From the NCBI GenBank assembly GCA_958435885.1, contig CAUBHZ010000033.1, positions 1 through 10,679 on the forward strand: a DNA stretch of 10,679 nt. The letters run 5' to 3'. The position numbers were made by a program, and so were the translations under genes. Positions 1 through 5,942 of this stretch are shown one piece after another. Numbering within the stretch: the first letter of the stretch is position 1; every line of letters begins with the position of its first letter. The notes under the pieces were generated by a model that was not told where the DNA came from, made no database searches, and saw only the letters and a list, made by a program, of their open reading frames with translations. This DNA comes from an uncultured Intestinimonas sp. (GTDB lineage Bacteria; Bacillota_A; Clostridia; Oscillospirales; Oscillospiraceae).

Positions 1-107
1 ACTTCGCCAATACAGCAACGGCTTTGCGCGGGATTCTCACCCGACTTCCCTTTTGAGCTCGTCAAAGCACCTGCGTACCACTTATGATTCAGTTGTCAGC
101 TTGGCTT
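1..107 (-). ncRNA. Cobalamin riboswitch aptamer, partial (cut by the left window edge)
   Basis: Read on the minus strand, this leader shows the ordered core of the B12 aptamer. There is an AGGTGC segment near 69-76, then AGGGAA (46-51), a GGGTGAGAATCCC hairpin (30-42), and a GCCGTTGCTGT segment (12-22) that matches the B12-box consensus. In the family this element binds a cobalamin and usually shuts down transcription or translation of corrinoid uptake or synthesis genes. Its expression platform and target gene lie to the left of the window, so the regulated product cannot be named. It sits downstream of the eut operon and has its own promoter, so it does not control the eut genes listed here. 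The 5' limit at about 107 is estimated from the promoter. Confidence 0.82.
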
Positions 108-113
108 ATGTTT

Positions 114-143
114 ATTATACCGGCCCTACCGCACCCTTGTCAA
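114..143 (-). promoter_or_regulatory. Sigma-70 (SigA-type) promoter driving the cobalamin riboswitch leader
   Basis: On the minus strand a perfect -35 TTGACA (positions 143-138) and a perfect -10 TATAAT (119-114) are separated by 18 bp. Transcription would start near 107 and run leftward into the riboswitch. The promoter begins only about 29 bases after the eut terminator hairpin, so it separates the eut operon from the next, B12-controlled unit. Confidence 0.85.
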
Positions 144-159
144 GGGGCGGAATCACTTT

Positions 160-205
160 CCAAGAAAGGAAACAGCCCCCGCCGCATATCTGCGGCGGGG
201 GCTGT
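160..205 (-). terminator. Rho-independent terminator of the eut operon
   Basis: A perfect inverted repeat has arms ACAGCCCCCGCCGCA (172-186) and its complement (191-205), giving a 15-bp GC-rich stem with a 4-base loop. On the minus strand it is followed by a T-rich tract (TTCCTTTCTT). It starts 9 bases after the eutQ stop codon. The plus-strand side has no T tract, so it probably acts only on the eut transcript. Confidence 0.92.
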
Positions 206-214
206 CTGCGTTCA

Positions 215-652
215 TTACTGCCAGTCGGCGGGGAACACGGTGTAGGCGTACTTGGCGTAGTCGGGGGTGCTGAAGTGGATGTGGCTGCCCTTGGGGATGT
301 AGATCACATCTCCGGCGTCGCCGCCCACCACGCGCCCGTCGATCTTGATCTCCAGACGGCCTTCCAGTACGATGTCCCACTCGTCGTAGGTCAGGGTCCA
401 CTCGAAGTCGGCGCCGTCGGAGAGCTCCATGATGCCGCAGCCCATACGGGGTGCCTCCTCCAGGGTGGCCACGTCCTTGAGCTTGACATCGTTCCGGCCC
501 TCAAAGGGCTCCAGCTTCACGGTGGAGGTCTTCACGCCGATGACGCCGCTGGGGTCCACCTGCTTCTCGAAGCCGCACTTGCTGGAGGAGCAGGCCGCCT
601 CGGCGATGACCTTTTCTACGATGCTGCGAATGAGTTCTTCACTTACGTTCAT
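215..652 (-). CDS. eutQ: EutQ, short cupin-only form with an encapsulation-like N-terminal helix
   Basis: This 145-residue protein has a C-terminal cupin half, at about residues 60-145, that matches EutQ. The clearest parts are the EWDIVLEGRLEIKIDG strand pair (91-106) and GDAGDVIYIPKGSHIHF (111-127). Enterobacterial EutQ is about 230 residues and has been linked to acetate kinase activity. Here its roughly 100-residue N-terminal region is missing. Instead the protein opens with an amphipathic helix (SEELIRSIVEKVIAEA, 4-19), then a short Ser/Cys linker with Cys21 and Cys26. That helix looks like a microcompartment targeting peptide, which is an inference. An AAGGA motif 6 bases before the ATG supports the start. 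It is the last gene of the operon, 29 bases after eutH and directly before the terminator. Whether the short form keeps kinase activity cannot be judged from sequence. Confidence 0.88.
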   Translation of the reverse strand: MNVSEELIRSIVEKVIAEAACSSSKCGFEKQVDPSGVIGVKTSTVKLEPFEGRNDVKLKDVATLEEAPRMGCGIMELSDGADFEWTLTYDEWDIVLEGRLEIKIDGRVVGGDAGDVIYIPKGSHIHFSTPDYAKYAYTVFPADWQ

Positions 653-681
653 AGTGATTCCTTACCTTTCCGCGCTGTCTA

Positions 682-1914
682 TCAGTCGAACTTCACGTTC
701 TCGATCTTAGCCAGCAGCTTGGGCGCGAGGATATTGGCCACGATGATGGCAGTGACACCAGCCACCAGCTTGCCAACGATCACGGGGAAGATCATGTCGG
801 GGTTGTTGCCGGCGGTGAAGCCCAGGTGATCGCCGAACACGAAGGCGGCGGACACGGAGAAGGCCACGTTCAGCAGCTTGCCCTTGGGGTTCATCTCGCC
901 CATGATGTTGAACATGGCGATGTTGTTGGCCAGGTTGGCCACCATACCGGCAGAGCCCTGCTCGTTCATGCCCAGAGCGGCGCCGACCTTCTCCAGAGCC
1001 TTGCCGAAGGTGCGGGTGATCCACTCCACCATGGGGAAGGCGCCGATGAGGACGATGGAGATCTGGCCGCAGGTCAGCAGGCCGCTGTCCAGACCACGGG
1101 AGCCGTCGGCGGGGTTCTCGACCATGATGTGGAACACGGGGAACATAATGCCGGTGATCTGCTCGAAGACGGCGATGGCGGTGAGGGCGGTGATGACGAT
1201 GGTCACGCCGGTACCGAACACGTTAAAGCCGTTGATCATGGGGCCGGGGGCGAACCACAGGCCGATGACGATCAGAGCAGCGATGATGATGACGGGGATC
1301 AGGTTCTGGATGATGGTGATGATGCTCAGGTGATACTCAGCAGACAGGGTGTTCATCATCAGGCCGCCCACGATGCAGCCGATGGGAACGGTGATGAGAC
1401 CGGCCAGAACACCGGCGCCCAGGTAGCCGCGGTCTTCCTTCTTGATGATGCCCAGGGCCACAGGGATGGTGAACACGATGGTGGGACCCATCATGGTGCC
1501 CAGGATCAGGCCGGCGAAGTTACCGATGGCGATGTCGTCACCGGCCAGCTGCATGGCGAGGGGATAGCCGCCCATGTCGCAGGCCAGCAGGGTGGTGGCG
1601 AACATGGCGGGGCTGGCACCGAAGATGCCGTAGATGGGCTTCAGGATAGGGCCAAGCAGCATGGACAGAACGGGGGCGGCGGCCACAACGCCGGCCATGG
1701 ACATGGCCAGAGGACCCATAGCGTTGAAGCCTTCCTCAAACTTCTCACCATAGCCCAGCTTGTTGCCGCGGATCTTGTCGACGGCACCCACCAGCATGAA
1801 GATCATCATGATGAGCATGATCACGGAGTTGATGGAGATACCGGAGATCCACGAAGAAATGCTCGAGGTAAATACGCTGGGATCAGCAGCAGCAATCAGT
1901 TCGCTATAATCCAT
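682..1914 (-). CDS. eutH: EutH, ethanolamine transport protein of the inner membrane
   Basis: This 410-residue, very hydrophobic protein has about ten or more membrane segments and matches EutH along its length (Escherichia coli EutH has 408 residues). Recognisable blocks include FEEGFNAMGPLAMSMAGVVA, TLLACDMGGYPLA, and LILGTMMGPTIVFTIPVALGI followed by GVLAGLITVPIGCIVGGL. EutH helps ethanolamine enter the cell, mainly at low pH or low concentration. The protein has about 26 extra residues before the first membrane segment (residues 1-26, including SVFTSSISSWISGI). Their reality is supported by AAGGAG placed 8 bases before this ATG. The gene lies between the pduT-like shell gene (66-base gap with a hairpin) and eutQ. 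The position near the operon end is typical of Firmicutes eut loci. Confidence 0.93.
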   Translation of the reverse strand: MDYSELIAAADPSVFTSSISSWISGISINSVIMLIMMIFMLVGAVDKIRGNKLGYGEKFEEGFNAMGPLAMSMAGVVAAAPVLSMLLGPILKPIYGIFGASPAMFATTLLACDMGGYPLAMQLAGDDIAIGNFAGLILGTMMGPTIVFTIPVALGIIKKEDRGYLGAGVLAGLITVPIGCIVGGLMMNTLSAEYHLSIITIIQNLIPVIIIAALIVIGLWFAPGPMINGFNVFGTGVTIVITALTAIAVFEQITGIMFPVFHIMVENPADGSRGLDSGLLTCGQISIVLIGAFPMVEWITRTFGKALEKVGAALGMNEQGSAGMVANLANNIAMFNIMGEMNPKGKLLNVAFSVSAAFVFGDHLGFTAGNNPDMIFPVIVGKLVAGVTAIIVANILAPKLLAKIENVKFD

Positions 1915-1922
1915 AGTTTACT

Positions 1923-1928
1923 CTCCTT
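1923..1928 (-). promoter_or_regulatory. Ribosome binding site fixing the eutH start
   Basis: AAGGAG lies on the minus strand 8 bases before the ATG at 1914. It supports the long EutH form, with its N-terminal extension, over an internal start near the first membrane helix. Confidence 0.75.
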
Positions 1929-1938
1929 CTCTTCTCAG

Positions 1939-1982
1939 AATGGGTCTGCTCCCATTGGGAAGCCTTCTGTCCGTTCCGGCTT
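1939..1982 (-). other. Tandem hairpins between the pduT-like gene and eutH
   Basis: The 66-base gap holds a perfect 6-bp stem with a hexaloop (AATGGG, loop, CCCATT; 1939-1956). Just 5' of it in the transcript is a weaker pairing, AAGCC with GGCTT (1982-1978 with 1964-1960), across a 13-base loop. No U tract follows, so this is not an intrinsic terminator. It may affect mRNA processing or eutH translation, because the stem ends 10 bases before the ribosome binding site. Confidence 0.4.
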
Positions 1983-2532
1983 AAAGCAGGGACTGGAACA
2001 GTTTGGGGGAAGGACGCGGGATCACGGTGGTGCCCACCAGGAGCTCCGCCTCCCGCTCCGCGGCCGCCACGGCCGCACGGACCGCGCCCACGTCGCCGGT
2101 GAGGGTCACATAGCCCTTGCCGCCGATGGCGTAGCCGATGCGGACCTCGATGAGGGTGATGTTGGCCGCTTTCGCCGCCACGTCGGCGGCGGTGATGGCG
2201 GAGGCCACGGAGTAAAACTCCAGGACGCCCACGGCGCCCGGCTTCTCCACCTGGGTGGTCATGCTGATGGCCTGAATGACCTGAGGATGGACATTGGGGA
2301 GGGTCAGCGTGTCCACCACGCACTCGCCGCCCCGCTTGATGCCCTCGGCCATGGAGGCCTTTACGTCGCCGGTGTCCCCGGCGATGAGGACCATGTACTT
2401 ACCCGGACAGACGGTGGAGGATCGGATGAGGTCCACCTGAGCCGCCTTCACCATGTAGTCGCAGGTCTCGATGCCCCGCGCGATGCTGTTGAGTTCTACC
2501 ATGCCGATGGCAAGTCTGCTGGCGTTTCCCAT
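1981..2532 (-). CDS. pduT: PduT-like tandem-BMC shell protein with Fe-S cysteine
   Basis: This 183-residue protein has two consecutive BMC domains (about 7-90 and 98-180), the layout of trimeric BMC-T shell proteins. The first domain carries TVCPGKY with Cys42. This lines up with the PduT pore motif ICPGKF, whose Cys38 from three subunits holds a 4Fe-4S cluster at the threefold axis. That family knowledge suggests electron passage through the shell, or cluster exchange. The second domain ends with the usual VIPRPSP motif. I place the start at ATG 2532, with AAGGAG 8 bases upstream, rather than at the in-frame GTG at 2541, which overlaps that ribosome binding site. The gene directly follows the pduS-like gene, with 5 bases between the PduS stop and this ATG. 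This agrees with the known PduS-PduT partnership. Confidence 0.92.
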   Translation of the reverse strand: MGNASRLAIGMVELNSIARGIETCDYMVKAAQVDLIRSSTVCPGKYMVLIAGDTGDVKASMAEGIKRGGECVVDTLTLPNVHPQVIQAISMTTQVEKPGAVGVLEFYSVASAITAADVAAKAANITLIEVRIGYAIGGKGYVTLTGDVGAVRAAVAAAEREAELLVGTTVIPRPSPKLFQSLL

Positions 2533-2537
2533 GCTTC

Positions 2538-3896
2538 TCACTCCTTCCGGCTGCTGATGCGGGCGCCCTTGTCGGTAACCTCCACCACCACGCCGGAGAT
2601 GCTGGCGTGGATGTTGGCGGAAAGTCCCTCGGCGGCCTCGGCCAGGACTTCGCCCCGCTCCACATAGTCGCCCACCGCCTTTACCACATTGGCGGGCTTA
2701 CCGATGTGCTGGGAGAAGGGGATGAAGACCTCGTTGGGGCTGAGCTCCTTGCACTCGTGGGCGTGGAGCCCGTAGTACTCGGAGAGCCCCAGCCGGGCCA
2801 CCAGGCGGTCCGTGGGGGTGTGGCGCTGGTCCACGAAGGACCGGGCCTGGGGTTCCATATTCCGGGGCACCTGAATGCCGCGGGCGCGGAGCTGGCCCTT
2901 GATGTACTGGTTCACCTTCCGGGGCGAGAGGCCCATGGGGCAGGCGAACATCTCGCACACGCCGCAGTCGCAGCAGTTGGCCGCGTCGCCGAAGCAGCGC
3001 TCGTACTCCGCGTTGTCCTCCATCCCCGGCTCCCGCCAGAGGTTCCGCATCACCAGGTTGGGGCGGATCTGATGGCCGATGAGGTACCGGGGACACAGGT
3101 CGGTGCACATCCGGCACTGGATGCAGGCGCTGCGGGTCTGGTGCCGGATGGCCTCCATGGGCAGGGTGGCCCGCTGGAACAGATAGTGGTCCCTGGGCAG
3201 GACGATGATGTTGCCGGTGGTCTTGGTGACCACCGCGGCATCGATGTCCGCCTGGCTCAGGAGCACCTTGCCCATCATGGGGCCGCCCAGGATCAGGGCG
3301 TAGTCGGTGATGGTCGGCTCCGCCGCCTTCACGCACTCGGTGATGGCGGTGCCCACGGGAACGTGGAGCATGATGGGGGCCTTTACTTCACCCACCACGG
3401 AGAGGAACTTATCCACCACGGGACGGCCCTGGATGGCGTCGAAGATGTTGAGCAGGGTGCCCACGTTGTCCACCACGCAGCCCACGTCCAGAGGCAGGCC
3501 CCGCTCCGGCACTGACCGGCCGGTGACCTGCTGGACCATGGTCTGCTCGTCGCCGGCGGGATAGAAGGTCCCCATCTCGAAGATCTCAACGGGGGCGTCC
3601 GCCAGCTTGATCGCGTCGGACAGGGCCGCGATCTCAGCCTTATACTTTCCTTTGAGTGCGATGACTGCCCGCTTGGCCTCCAGGTGGGCGGCCACTGCCA
3701 CCACCGCGGCGACGATCTGAGGCGCATAGGTGCGGCACAGATATTTGTCCGTCTCGATGAGGGGCTCACACTCCGCGGCGTTGACCACAAAGCATTCGGC
3801 CTTGGCGTTGAGCTTGACGTGGGTGGGAAACCCAGCGCCGCCCGCGCCCACGATACCGGATGCCTTGACAAGTTCGGTCAGATTCAATGCTTTCAC
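2538..3896 (-). CDS. pduS: PduS-like (RnfC-type) flavin/iron-sulfur electron-transfer protein, putative cobalamin reductase
   Basis: This 452-residue protein has the RnfC/PduS layout. The N-terminal GIVGAGGAGFPTHVKL (15-30) belongs to the flavin/NADH-binding region. An SLBB-like middle precedes two ferredoxin-type cysteine sets: C258-x2-C261-x2-C264-x3-C268, and C308-x2-C311-x2-C314-x4-C319. A barrel-sandwich (biotinyl-lipoyl-like) segment lies at about 395-445. In the propanediol system PduS reduces cob(III)alamin for the adenosyltransferase. Here the partner is most likely EutT, with electrons possibly passing to the PduT-like shell protein encoded next door. The start is GTG with a modest GGGA about 9 bases upstream. 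The gene lies 51 bases after eutN. Cobalamin reductase is the best guess; a broader role in recycling NAD or ferredoxin inside the compartment is possible. Confidence 0.9.
   Translation of the reverse strand: MKALNLTELVKASGIVGAGGAGFPTHVKLNAKAECFVVNAAECEPLIETDKYLCRTYAPQIVAAVVAVAAHLEAKRAVIALKGKYKAEIAALSDAIKLADAPVEIFEMGTFYPAGDEQTMVQQVTGRSVPERGLPLDVGCVVDNVGTLLNIFDAIQGRPVVDKFLSVVGEVKAPIMLHVPVGTAITECVKAAEPTITDYALILGGPMMGKVLLSQADIDAAVVTKTTGNIIVLPRDHYLFQRATLPMEAIRHQTRSACIQCRMCTDLCPRYLIGHQIRPNLVMRNLWREPGMEDNAEYERCFGDAANCCDCGVCEMFACPMGLSPRKVNQYIKGQLRARGIQVPRNMEPQARSFVDQRHTPTDRLVARLGLSEYYGLHAHECKELSPNEVFIPFSQHIGKPANVVKAVGDYVERGEVLAEAAEGLSANIHASISGVVVEVTDKGARISSRKE
2541..2546 (-). promoter_or_regulatory. 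Ribosome binding site deciding the pduT start
   Basis: AAGGAG, inside the last codons of the pduS-like gene, is 8 bases from ATG 2532. The alternative GTG start at 2541 would overlap it and is therefore unlikely. Confidence 0.75.
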
Positions 3897-3920
3897 CGCC
3901 TTAATTCCCTTTGCCGTGTA

Positions 3921-3938
3921 CCGTCCCCGGTGGGGCGG
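3921..3938 (-). other. Hairpin between eutN and the pduS-like gene
   Basis: On the minus strand CCGCCCC pairs with GGGG-A-CGG, a 7-bp GC stem with one bulged A and a 3-base loop, shortly after the eutN stop. No U tract follows, so termination is unlikely; an mRNA 3'-end stabiliser is possible. Confidence 0.4.
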
Positions 3939-3947
3939 ACCCGGCTG

Positions 3948-4232
3948 TTACTCCAAAACGCTGGTGTCGATCTCCTGGTCGTCCACGATGCCCACAACGG
4001 TTGCGTCAACGGGGACCGACATGTCCCCGGCAGCGCTCCGGGCCGAGCTCCCGCCGACGATCAGCACCGTCTCCCCCACACCGGCGCCGATGATATCGGC
4101 CGCCACCATGGGGGTCTTGTCCTTGGAGCCGTCCAGGATATTGATGGGCTGCACGATGAGCAGCTTATACCCGGCCAGCTTCTCCTCTTTGCGGGTGGCC
4201 CAGATGTTGCCGATGACCTTTGCCACTTTCAT
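3948..4232 (-). CDS. eutN: EutN/CcmL-type pentameric vertex protein of the shell (BMC-P)
   Basis: This 94-residue protein has the EutN_CcmL fold signature. It starts MKVAKVIGNIWATRKEEKLAG, continues with KLLIVQPINI, and has the GAGVGETVLIVGGSSARSA block (49-67) and a VDATVVGIVD ending (75-84). Five copies close the vertices of the polyhedral shell. The length fits the family (95 in Escherichia coli). A G-rich AGGGGG lies about 8 bases before the ATG. It lies between the unknown eut protein and the pduS-like gene, with hairpins on both sides. These may help keep this minor shell component at a different level from the major hexamers (inference). Confidence 0.95.
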   Translation of the reverse strand: MKVAKVIGNIWATRKEEKLAGYKLLIVQPINILDGSKDKTPMVAADIIGAGVGETVLIVGGSSARSAAGDMSVPVDATVVGIVDDQEIDTSVLE

Positions 4233-4260
4233 ACGTTGTCCCCCTGTTTGACGCGGGACG

Positions 4261-4297
4261 GCGGAAGAGGGAGTCCCTCCTCCGCGGTCCGACCGCG
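4261..4297 (-). other. Two overlapping GC-rich hairpins upstream of eutN
   Basis: An 11-bp stem with one G-U pair and an ACT loop spans 4261-4285. A 6-bp stem CGCGGT/ACCGCG with a 3-base loop spans 4283-4297. They share bases 4283-4285, so full formation of one trims the other. The first-transcribed (smaller) hairpin begins one base after the upstream stop codon. No U tract follows either, so they look like processing or stability elements rather than a terminator. Confidence 0.45.
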
Positions 4298-4298
4298 T

Positions 4299-5063
4299 TT
4301 AGTCTTCGTCCCGGACGATGGTCATGCCCCGGTCCTTGGCGGCGTCCTTGGCCAGCGCGGTGACGATGGTCTTCGCGCCGATGTGGACCTTGGAGACCCC
4401 GCTCATGTTGGCCTCGATGAGGTCCTTCTCCGTGAGCACCCGCTTCTCGATGCGCACCGCCTTCTCCTCACAGCAGGCGGCCACAGGGGCGGGCGCTGCG
4501 GGAGCAGGAGCGGCAGGGGCGGCACACACGGGGGCGGCCGCGGCGGGCACGGGAGAGGCGTTGCCCAGGATGACCTGTTCCAGGCTGGCCTGGGCGCAGA
4601 TCACCACGCCGGAGGCCACCAGCAGGTCCAGCTTCTGCTGCATCATGTTGTAGTAGGCGGCGGGTGCCGTCTCCCGATACCGATACAGCTCCACCTCTTC
4701 GGTGGGGACATAGACCTTTTTACCTGAGAGGATGGCTTTGGAGGCAAGACGGGTATACGCGGTGTCGCAGGCGCCGGATGCCAGCGCCGCCATGGCGTCA
4801 CAGCTCAGATTGAAGAGCACCACGGCCTCATAGGCGTCCAGGTCCACTTCATAGTGGTGCATCAGGGCGCAGTCGGTATGGTAACGGGCCTTGAGGGCCT
4901 CGTTCTCCAAGGTCGCGTGACAGTCGGTGCCGTGGTCCTGAGTCAGGATCAGCAGACCCGGCTTTCCGCCGCAGTCGGCGCACTCGGCGCAGCTTCCTTC
5001 CGCTTCGGAGATCTTCTGCGCGACGCGACGGAGGATCTCTTCCACGATGGCATTATGGTCCAT
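4299..5063 (-). CDS. Eut-operon protein of unknown function, flavoprotein-like core with N-terminal targeting-like helix
   Basis: This 254-residue protein belongs to a family I recall as restricted to Firmicutes eut operons and of unknown function (eut_hyp type). An amphipathic N-terminal helix (AIVEEILRRVAQKISEA, 5-21) resembles an encapsulation peptide. A Cys cluster follows (C25, C28, C31; CxxCxxC). The core (35-160) alternates strands and helices. It contains a VVLFNLSCDAMAALASGACD segment (81-100) and then KKVYVPTE, reminiscent of flavoprotein (HFCD/UbiX-like) folds. An Ala/Pro linker (171-197) leads to a C-terminal module (208-250) like the one at the start of EutT. AAGGAGG precedes the ATG. 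It is located between eutJ and eutN. A cofactor-binding electron carrier is plausible, but no function is established. Confidence 0.8.
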   Translation of the reverse strand: MDHNAIVEEILRRVAQKISEAEGSCAECADCGGKPGLLILTQDHGTDCHATLENEALKARYHTDCALMHHYEVDLDAYEAVVLFNLSCDAMAALASGACDTAYTRLASKAILSGKKVYVPTEEVELYRYRETAPAAYYNMMQQKLDLLVASGVVICAQASLEQVILGNASPVPAAAAPVCAAPAAPAPAAPAPVAACCEEKAVRIEKRVLTEKDLIEANMSGVSKVHIGAKTIVTALAKDAAKDRGMTIVRDED

Positions 5064-5099
5064 GCCTTCCCCTCCTTTCTAATCATTCATTGGGTCTCG

Positions 5100-5918
5100 T
5101 CAGACCTTGCAGTTCATGGCGATGCCGGCCGGGGTCACCAGGAAGGGATTGGCCGGCTTGATGGTCTTGATGCCGGTCTCCTTCTCGAAGATGCCCTCGA
5201 TCCCCGTCAGGCAGCAGGTGCCGCCGCACAGGTAGATGGCGTCGGTGTGCTCCTTGTCGATATACCGGTTCACGATGGAGGCCATCTTCTCCACCACCGC
5301 CTTCACCACCGGCAGGATCTCCTTGTGACGGGAGTAGTCCTGCTTGATGGCCTCGGCCTCCTGGAAGGGAACATGGAAATTCCCCGCCAGGACCAGGGTG
5401 AGATGGGTGCCTCCGGTGGGCTCATCCTCGATCTGGACCACCTTGCCGTCCTTCAGGATGGCAAGGCCGGTGGTGCCGCCGCCGATGTCCACCACCACAC
5501 CGTCCTCAATCTGGTAGATGGAGTTGGCGGCGGTGGGCTCATCCAGAACGTTGGTCACCTCAAAGCCGGCGCCCTCCGCCACGTACTGGTGGGTCTTGGT
5601 GCTGGATTCGGTGCCGGCGGGCATGGCGATGGCGCAGTTGACCAGCTCCATGCCCAAGCGCTCCTCCAGCTTCGCCTTGAGTTCCTTGACGATGCGCAGC
5701 GCCCCGGAGTAGTCCACCACCACGCCGTCCCGCAGGACCTGCGCCGCCTGCTTCTCACAGGCGATGGGGTTGTTCTCCTCGTCCAGGACGACCATGACGA
5801 TGTAGGCCGTGCCCAAATCCAGGCCCACCTTCAGCTTGTCGCTGACGGGCTTGAAGGTCTTGGTCTCCGATTCCTCCACACGGGCCATATAGGCGTTGAC
5901 GCGGTCCAGATCCATCAT
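5100..5918 (-). CDS. eutJ: EutJ, actin/Hsp70-fold ATPase, putative chaperone
   Basis: This 272-residue protein (278 in Escherichia coli) has the ATP-binding motifs of the actin/Hsp70 superfamily. Phosphate-1 is KVGLDLGTAYIVMVVLD (30-46), phosphate-2 is VVVDIGGGTTGLAILKDG (141-158), and the adenosine motif is IYLCGGTCCLTGIEGIF (228-244). DEPTAAN (126-132), the Hsp70-like connecting element, is also present. EutJ is thought to aid assembly or reactivation of compartment enzymes, but this is not well proven. AAAGGAG lies about 10 bases before the first of two adjacent ATG codons, either of which could serve. It follows eutT by 24 bases. Confidence 0.94.
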   Translation of the reverse strand: MMDLDRVNAYMARVEESETKTFKPVSDKLKVGLDLGTAYIVMVVLDEENNPIACEKQAAQVLRDGVVVDYSGALRIVKELKAKLEERLGMELVNCAIAMPAGTESSTKTHQYVAEGAGFEVTNVLDEPTAANSIYQIEDGVVVDIGGGTTGLAILKDGKVVQIEDEPTGGTHLTLVLAGNFHVPFQEAEAIKQDYSRHKEILPVVKAVVEKMASIVNRYIDKEHTDAIYLCGGTCCLTGIEGIFEKETGIKTIKPANPFLVTPAGIAMNCKV

Positions 5919-5942
5919 GTGTTTGGCGCTCCTTTGTCAAGT

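Noticed and set aside
53..829. Plus-strand open frame over the riboswitch, terminator and eutQ
   Set aside because: It crosses a strong terminator hairpin and an RNA aptamer, and its translation has no family features.
1939..1956. Hexaloop hairpin before eutH as an EutV (ANTAR) antiterminator target
   Set aside because: ANTAR targets are paired hairpins with hexaloops having A at position 1 and G at position 4. This loop (AGCAGA) has the A but not the G, there is no suitable second hairpin, and no terminator U tract follows.
826..2667. A 613-residue open frame on the plus strand, antisense to eutH and the pduT- and pduS-like genes
   Set aside because: Its composition is His/Gly/Asp-rich without domain features, and it mirrors GC-rich third codon positions of the real minus-strand genes. 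It has no fitting ribosome binding site.
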